Assembly: GCA_008828725.1 (NCBI GenBank)
Contig: MEHQ01003657.1
Span: 1 to 64,000 of the forward strand
Reading direction: 5' to 3'
DNA: 64,000 bases
DNA from: Saccharina japonica
Taxonomy: Eukaryota > Sar > Phaeophyceae > Laminariales > Laminariaceae
Each line of letters begins with the position of its first letter. Position 1 is the first letter of the stretch. Under the pieces are notes generated by a model. That model did not search any database, was not told where the DNA came from, and worked only from the letters and a program-made list of their open reading frames with translations. Positions 59,201 through 64,000 of this stretch are shown here, piece after piece. Made by a program: the position numbers and the translations under genes.

Positions 59201-61078
59201 TAATGAAGAAGTACATCTTACAGGACGTTTACCGCCGGATCTCGGCGTCAGACGTACACGGAACGTTTACCGCCTGGTATCGGCGTCAGATGTACATGCG
59301 GTTAACGAAACTACAATGTTTGGTATGATGGGAATGATTTGAGCCAGAAAGTCGACGTGGGCACGTGAAGCCCGTATGGTGTTCGGGTGGAGTGGTAGCA
59401 AAAACAAAGGTCGCACATTCTACATATTTATTTAAAACATACAACCGCAACGTATATCCCTAAGGCGTGACACATCCCCCTCGAACCGAAAACAACGGTT
59501 TCTATTACGCATAACGCTGAGGAATCGTCCGTCTGATGCACATTTAGACACGTGCGACCGTAGGCTTCAGACCTAACTTTCGTGAGCCTCCATACTGCGA
59601 GAAAGAGGAAACGACCAAGGCAGATCCACAGCCGCACAGGCTAGGTGTATCTCGAAATTCCATGAATTAAACATATGATCCGACTATATACTATGTGTAA
59701 CGCTACTGTAAGTTCGGCAACTCCTCGGATAAAGAGCTCCGCTCATGAGGAGGCGTGTTTGGGCTCAAACGATCCATCCCTACGATAACATGGCTTTGCT
59801 ACTTTAAGTGAAAAATTTCGCGACGTCCGCTGTTACGCCCTTTAACAACGGCTTCGGACTTCATGGGCCCCCGGGGCGACACGAGGAAACTAGAAACAAC
59901 GCACACACCGTTAGCAGGCGGGACGATACTAAAAGTGAAAAACCACCCAAAAACCTCTCGAACCCAGCAACAACTCGACAGCAGCAGCTGTTGATCGTGT
60001 CGTGACCCTCCAGCACCGACATAGCTCCGGGGAGTCTAGTCCCATCATTACAGCAATGACACGATATGGGGGATGCCGTAGTACCTTACCAGAAATCCGC
60101 CTTCAAAGAAGCTTGTTCGTGCAACCGGGCCAATGTGTATACCGGAGACGCGATATGAGTGGTCCCAAATGAAATATAGTGTGCTGTAGTACGAGTACAA
60201 AACTAAAACAACAGTTGCTCAGATATGGAGTTTAACAAGTCATTGCTTAATTGGAAGAAATAGCCAGCCCCTAACGCAGGATGAGTCGTCAGCAGCATCG
60301 TTTAAAACACTTCGTACCACGACTTCATGAGGATAAACGTTTTTTTTCACGGCAGACAGAACCAGATCAGGCTGCAGCAATTGAGCAGACTTCAACTTAA
60401 GTATAACACGTTATCGTGTTTGATGTGCTCCGATGTTCAGCCCACTCTCGTACGCGAAACAATCGTAATTGTATCTAGAAGCGTGCAAAGGTTCCATGGC
60501 GGAACCAACGCGTGTTTGATTTTACCACGTTGCGTTGTGGCATCACGTAGGTTGGTATGGGGGAAAGAGGAGCCAATACCCCTTGTCAACAAACCAGGTG
60601 TGCGTACTCCGGTAGAGCCGTGTCGGGCGTTCAAAGCTATGCCGGCGGTACATTCGAGTGTGTTCTCCGAAGCTAAGACAACGGATGACCGCTTAACGTA
60701 GAGCCGAAACATTGGCCCGCTACTAGAGGGTTAAACCAAATCTTTATTGTGCGCATCGCCTGACTAGTTCTCTAAGTACGTCGCCCTACGGCCGTCTGGC
60801 GAGAAATACACAAACCTAAGTTCGATACGCCAACCCGTGGCATATACTGTAGTAATTTCATAGATACCTAGTGAACACATTTATATATGTCCCATGTTTG
60901 TCGGCTCTTCGTGGTTTGGAACTAACCATCACGGTCGGAGAAAAAGACTTGTCCGTGCAACACCTTTCATTATGCGGTACAACTCGGGTTATCTCACCTC
61001 CGTCGTGGTCTGCCGAATTGCTGACGAAACGGGTGCTGCCGTCGATGTAGATTGGCGTTTGTTGGGCAGAAATAGCAC
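52267..61078 (-). CDS. POMP-repeat / GCC2-GCC3-like / multi-pass membrane protein (5' end not found)
   Basis: Seven exons join in frame into about 802 residues ending at a TAA followed directly by a second TAA: 61078-60998, 58603-58526, 57970-57638, 57006-56819, 55145-54853, 54673-54268 and 53298-52267. The first four exons give right-handed beta-helix repeats of the chlamydial polymorphic-membrane-protein type (GGAI, GGAM, GGGI, GGAL/GGAV motifs, each followed by F-x-x-N). Next come CPPGQYSD, typical of GCC2/GCC3 modules, a Cys-rich segment with GYTG..C.VC, and about eight or nine hydrophobic spans. Known context: stramenopile genomes carry many such pectin-lyase-fold plus Cys-rich plus multi-TM proteins; their function is poorly established, with surface adhesion, sensing or channel activity proposed. 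Inference: the beta-helix is extracellular and the hydrophobic C-terminal half is in the plasma membrane. No start codon, signal peptide or promoter was found, so upstream exons are missing from this model. No clear AATAAA is visible past the stop. Confidence 0.85.
54268..54673 (-). CDS. Exon: last Cys pairs and first two membrane spans (406 bp)
   Basis: After the acceptor ttctag the exon reads VCIRTVSS, then the Cys-rich CVPYCHVDCAVCDDGYAPG with a following CHEC, then a strong transmembrane span (AGLAAAAAVVVLIVTIIVV). A basic/acidic linker and a second span (LSAIKIVVVVLQIITQVGVI) follow. The donor is gtaggt after SET, phase 0. A tempting downstream donor gtatgt (54245-54250) is out of phase with the next exon and was not used. 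Confidence 0.85.
54853..55145 (-). CDS. Exon: Cys-rich extracellular segment (293 bp, phase 0-2)
   Basis: The exon opens with DSGGTC, continuing the CPPGQYSD module, then CQQCSNGCEGNEG, a hydrophobic/aromatic stretch with GYYRVSAES, and further cysteines ending in DYCAMGYTGVC. The acceptor is catcag. Two donors overlap at the end. GTAACT (exon end 54853) gives the family-like join GYTGVCEVC. GTGAGT (exon end 54857) with an acceptor two bases further in gives GYTGVLC. I prefer the first because it preserves the C-x-x-C pair. Confidence 0.8.
56819..57006 (-). CDS. Exon: last POMP repeats and start of GCC2/GCC3-like module (188 bp, phase 1-0)
   Basis: Translation runs DFGGALFNVGDLEMSDVLF, SENTAGNGGLAIL, VTFHENMF, then SCPPGQYSDAHH. 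It therefore ends the beta-helix and opens the Cys-rich module. The acceptor is ttcacag and the donor is gtgagt. The phase changes here from 1 to 0, marking the border between the repeat cassette and the unique C-terminal part. Confidence 0.9.
57638..57970 (-). CDS. Exon: tandem POMP beta-helix repeats (333 bp, phase 1-1)
   Basis: The exon contains several repeats in a row: GGIYSALSP, VLFSANQATSYGGAI, ATFESNRGTSGGAVFF, CLFDGNDGTNGGALYV and SVFLNNSA. The acceptor is gttcag after a pyrimidine-rich tract, and the donor is gtgaga. An in-frame TAA lies just upstream of the acceptor, which supports a real intron boundary rather than continuation of the ORF. This is the clearest beta-helix exon of the gene. 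Confidence 0.9.
58526..58603 (-). CDS. Exon: POMP beta-helix repeat (78 bp, phase 1-1)
   Basis: The exon reads GAMRILGSNATIMGEVEI followed by VYNTAFNG, a classic POMP repeat. The donor gtaagc is good. The acceptor ggcag is weak in polypyrimidine but restores phase 1 exactly. Joining to the upstream exon gives HDGGAMRIL and to the downstream exon gives FNGGGIYS, both family-like. The intron before it (58604-60997) is 2,394 bp, the largest in the model. Confidence 0.75.
59222..59297. repeat. 38-bp tandem pair within intron 58604-60997
   Basis: ggacgtttaccgccgg...cggcgtcagacgtacacg is followed by gaacgtttaccgcctgg...cggcgtcagatgtacatg. Confidence 0.85.
60998..61078 (-). CDS. Exon: POMP beta-helix repeat (81 bp, phase 1-1)
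   Basis: The exon reads GAISAQQTPIYIDG...VSNSADHDG. It has the family cadence of a small-residue GGA(I) turn, a beta strand, and F-x-x-N-S-A. The acceptor is gacag and the donor is gtgaga. Two bases complete a split codon at the start and one base is left at the end, so the exon is symmetric phase 1-1 and could be duplicated or skipped without a frameshift. It is the most upstream exon I can support. The plus-strand ORF over it (60894-61337) is a shadow. Confidence 0.75.
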
Positions 61079-61500
61079 CTGTCCGGAAACCATAGACAAT
61101 ATCGAAAAACTTGTCAGCTTGCGTCCGCCTTACCCGAGAGTTTTTGTACCCGTATCCTTAACCGCGCGCGAAGCGCCCAGGACGTCATGGTTCCAACAAT
61201 ATGCGAATTGTTGGGAAAGAGTCATGCTCCGGTTGACCGTGGACGTACATAAGTCTGGGGTTGCGAGTAATACAAGTATTTCGGTAACATATGCCATAGC
61301 CATCACTGTGATTTACGGGCAACAAGGGTACTCGTGAAAAAAGGGTATGGCACCGACGAGAAGGCTAAACAGAGGAATATTGCCATACATGCAACGTGTA
61401 CACCGTTCGGCTGTGATTTTTATTATCGTCTACCCTAAACCCGACACCGTCCAATTGTAGCATTGATTGATATGAGGTTGAACTCAGCAACCAATACCCC

Positions 61501-61560
61501 TTACATGTCCAGAGCAGGCCTATACCGAGATTACATGTCCAGAGCAGGGCTATACCGAGA
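61501..61560. repeat. 30-bp tandem pair
   Basis: ttacatgtccagagcagg[c/g] with ctataccgaga, twice head to tail, with one difference. Confidence 0.95.
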
Positions 61561-62168
61561 GGGCCAATTGAGCTGCAATTGCAGTTAGTGTTCCACCAAT
61601 CAACTTTGTATGGACAATTGGTGGGCAACAATGGCACACGCGGCAATACTAAAACCCTAATTCCACAGTTGTGGGTCATGCAAGCCTTTTTTGTTGCATT
61701 GCAGAGAGCTTGCCCCAGTACACAGTGCACGTCTACGCCAACGTACACAGTACCGACTATGTTAGATAGAGGGAGTGCACTTTGAGAGAAACAGGGATAC
61801 GCAGTTTTTGTATACGTTATAGATATATGTAATATGCTGTGGAACGAACTAAAGTCCCAGCGATTGGCAAGCGATTGATTTTATCACTATCTCATCCTTG
61901 AACCTTGAATTATTCAAGGAGGTTGTCATCACTTTTACCGAATATGTTTACCATCGGCGTAGCCTCCCCACGACGTGCCCGTGCGTCGAGAGGGCGGTAT
62001 CTTGGACGTTTCGTTAGGGAGGTTTTAATATATATAGTAGGATGGGGTGAAGCAACTTACACGTATTATAATTTTCGCGAATCCAGGAAACAAATATTGC
62101 CGGTTGAGTCAACCTTCTCGGATAAACGTGCAACAGTGCAGCTTTACTAGGTACTAGGATTTAGAAGG

Positions 62169-62197
62169 GGCCGCTCCGCCCCTATGGCGGAGCGGCC
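62169..62197. repeat. Perfect 12-bp-stem GC hairpin
   Basis: ggccgctccgcc and its exact complement around a 5-nt loop. Similar ccgctccgcc/ggctccgcc hairpins occur at 45082-45102 and 63661-63697. Confidence 0.85.
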
Positions 62198-63314
62198 ACA
62201 TTGTGCGTATAGCAGACCGTCCGAGCGCAATACTAAACATACGAGGTGCAAGGTAACGACCAGCGCCGACATGCAAGTACGCATACGGAACGAGTTGGCG
62301 GTATGGCGATAGATCAGTGGGATGTCGCAGTACCTGACGTTGAAGTTAAAGTTGAAATCGAATCGCGCGGCGTGGACAACACGCTAGGAGACAAGACGTT
62401 CGATGAGGGCAACCGCAATGGTCAGCATTGTTCCTGGTAGAAAATATGCGTTGCGTGTTTTTTTGCTGGAGATAAAGGACTGTAGCTCGCCTAAATTGTC
62501 TGAGGGTAATCACGTCAAGTAGTAGTACACCTCGGCAACAGCCGAACTGGAGAAACACCGCGCTCTAACTCCGGTACAAAATGTTCTTATAAAACTATTT
62601 GACGACAACACATGTCCCGGAGCTCCTCGCCAGCGCGGCCCAATCTCATAACACTATCACACAACTGTTATTAGTACGAGTACTGTATTATAGTGATGCA
62701 TTAGTACCCCACACAGAGATGACATATATACAAAAATGGAGAAACCCTGTGGATACCGCAGCGACTTGGGGTAAAGTTTGAAATCTATTGTAAAGCACCC
62801 GCGGCACTGCGTCGATAGTGTCAAATGTACCAGTAAAGGAGCCTTGCCTGTCCCAACATTTTCTGCACAAACAGACCCCCCCATCAAAGCACGCACGTGA
62901 CTTGCCGCTGGTTCCATGATAGGAGCCGCCGTTGACAGAACGAGCATCATCCTGTCAACGGTTATGGCTCACGTTTGCAACTACTACGGTTGCACCGCTC
63001 CTTATCTGGAAAGGTCGCGCGGAAAATACACAGAAACCACATGATTCCACAAAGGCTCAGCGGGTGTTGGACTGAAACCAATACTTGAGCTGCTTTCAAT
63101 GATAGCCTCTAGAAGGAGGGCAACCAGACCATTGTCACCACTGAATTTGCGGCGGTCGCTTGTTCGTTCAACGAGCAATGCGACGGTAAGAGCGGAGCCT
63201 TATTTGCTGAGCTCCTCACACGAGGAGACCAGCGTTTCGCGCTAACCCTATGCTTCGAAGATTTGTGTTCGCCTTGGGCCCTAACCCTAACGAAGAATGA
63301 ATTTCAGCGTTTTC

Positions 63315-64000
63315 TAGGGCTGATCATGAGCCGTTTCTCCGGGCCGGGCCGGGCCGATCTGAAACTTGTGACGGGCCGGGCAGGGCCGGGCCGAGACTTT
63401 TGAAAATGTGATGGGCCGGGCCGGGCCGGGCCGAGACTTTTGATATAATGATGGGCCGGGCTGTGCCGGGCCGGGCCGTCAACATTTAAAAATGTGATGG
63501 GCTGGACCAGGCCGCGGCCCATTCCTTGAAAATTTGACAAGCGTAATTGCCGGGTCGCACCCCATCATCTGTTAATTTGATTGTACGGGCTGGGCCGCAG
63601 CCCATCCTTTCGAAATTGGATGGGCCGGGCAGGGCCGCAGCCCATGAGATGTGGGCTCTACATGGGCCGCTCCGCCCGCCTCATGAAGCGGCCCATGGGT
63701 TTTGACGGGCCGGCCCGGACCGCTGCCAATGATATATGGAGTGCTACCGATACTGCTACTACGACCTCCACTGTGCCCATGAGGTTGCCCACGTGTTTTG
63801 ACGGGCGGCCTACTATGATACGTGGTGTAATAGTGCTGCAGCTACGACTTTTCGGGTGTACTCGTGTTGCTGTCCGCCAAAACAGTTACGTTCGTACGAT
63901 GCATCTCTGGCAAAATGCCTCGGGCATTGTGATGCCTTGTGCAAATGTCGGATGAAAAGGTTGATATCGTAGTGGCTGTACGGACGACACTTATCGCCGT
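63315..64000. mobile_element. Left end of hAT-like element 4 (GGGCCGG subterminal array); right end outside window
   Basis: tagggctgatcatgag at 63315 matches the CAGGGCTG/TAGGGCTG-type termini of elements 2 and 3 and is followed at once by a dense GGGCCGG array (about 63335-63735), the same plan as the other elements. The presumed duplicated target 8-mer is gcgttttc (63307-63314). No matching right end was found before the window ends. Confidence 0.5.
63335..63735. repeat. GGGCCGGGCC array with AT-rich spacers
   Basis: Blocks of gggccgggccgggccg alternate with gagacttttgaaaatgtgat-like AT-rich spacers. Later units decay to gggccgcagcccat. ORFs through it (Arg/Pro/Gly-rich) are artefacts. Confidence 0.9.

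Larger units (their letters stand above)
61079..63314. other. Region 5' of the last recognised exon
   Basis: The missing N-terminal exons of the membrane-protein gene should lie here or beyond the window. I could not identify them. A minus frame near 62660-62950 (GGSVCAENVGTGKAP) is suggestive but unplaced. Contains a 30-bp tandem pair and a GC-rich hairpin. Confidence 0.4.

Noticed and set aside
60437..60712. Minus frame SENTLECTAGIALNARHG as a further POMP exon
   Set aside because: Superficial F-x-x-N resemblance only; no phase-1 splice pair, and the flanking exons already join in frame without it.
60894..61337. 147-codon plus-strand ORF
   Set aside because: It lies antisense over a well-supported POMP exon; no domain.
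61944..62003. Candidate upstream exon of the membrane-protein gene (NETSKIPPSRR...WGGYADG)
   Set aside because: The donor phase fits, but no acceptor in the right phase was found and the join lacks the expected GGA turn.
63270..63297. Telomeric CCCTAA repeat (also near 52180 and 54231)
   Set aside because: Only one or two units at each site, not a tract.

Overview
The window is eukaryotic nuclear DNA and most of it does not code for protein. Only one convincing multi-exon gene is visible. It lies on the minus strand between about 61.08 kb and 52.27 kb. Seven exons with matching splice phases encode the C-terminal 802 residues or so of a large surface protein: chlamydial-polymorphic-membrane-protein-like (POMP) beta-helix repeats, a Cys-rich GCC2/GCC3-like stretch, and a multi-pass membrane domain. 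From general knowledge, proteins of this layout are abundant in stramenopiles, especially brown algae such as Ectocarpus, and in oomycetes. Kilobase-size GT-AG introns and a repeat-laden genome fit a brown alga or related heterokont. That assignment is inference; no rRNA or housekeeping gene is present to confirm it.

Layout. 0-6.5 kb: two hAT-like non-autonomous transposons (282-2046 and 4612-6466). 6.5-18.9 kb: old dispersed repeats, a SINE-like family with a tRNA-like head, and a 280-bp tandem repeat. 18.99-22.20 kb: a ~1.6-kb tandem duplication with a single N at its junction. 22.2-31.9 kb: mostly unrecognised sequence, with degenerate tandem repeats (22.94-23.6 kb) and a possible Copia scrap. 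31.9-32.9 kb: a 1.0-kb TIR element with an open frame. It is related in inverted orientation to a copy at 7 kb. 33-37.7 kb: small MITEs, including a perfect 35-bp-arm hairpin. 37.7-41.1 kb: a third hAT-like element, cut through by a 1.43-kb tandem duplication. 41.3 kb: a fragment resembling a pipsqueak-type helix-turn-helix transposase N-terminus. 45.2-47.3 kb: a 210-bp satellite followed by 118- and 242-bp tandem repeats. 47.8-48.9 kb: GGC, GGAAG and pyrimidine-rich simple DNA. 52.3-61.1 kb: the membrane-protein gene. 63.3 kb to the end: left end of a fourth hAT-like element with GGGCCGGGCC arrays.

The strongest unexplained pattern concerns the hAT-like elements. All four ends carry a [C/T/A]AGGG-type terminus, three have 8-bp target-site duplications (one decayed), and each is packed with its own private subterminal motif: ACCGCACCG, GTTGGCTG, GTACTGG and GGGCCGG. 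The window is therefore best read as one surface-protein gene beside a layered graveyard of non-autonomous elements and tandem duplications. All identities and boundaries were read by eye.
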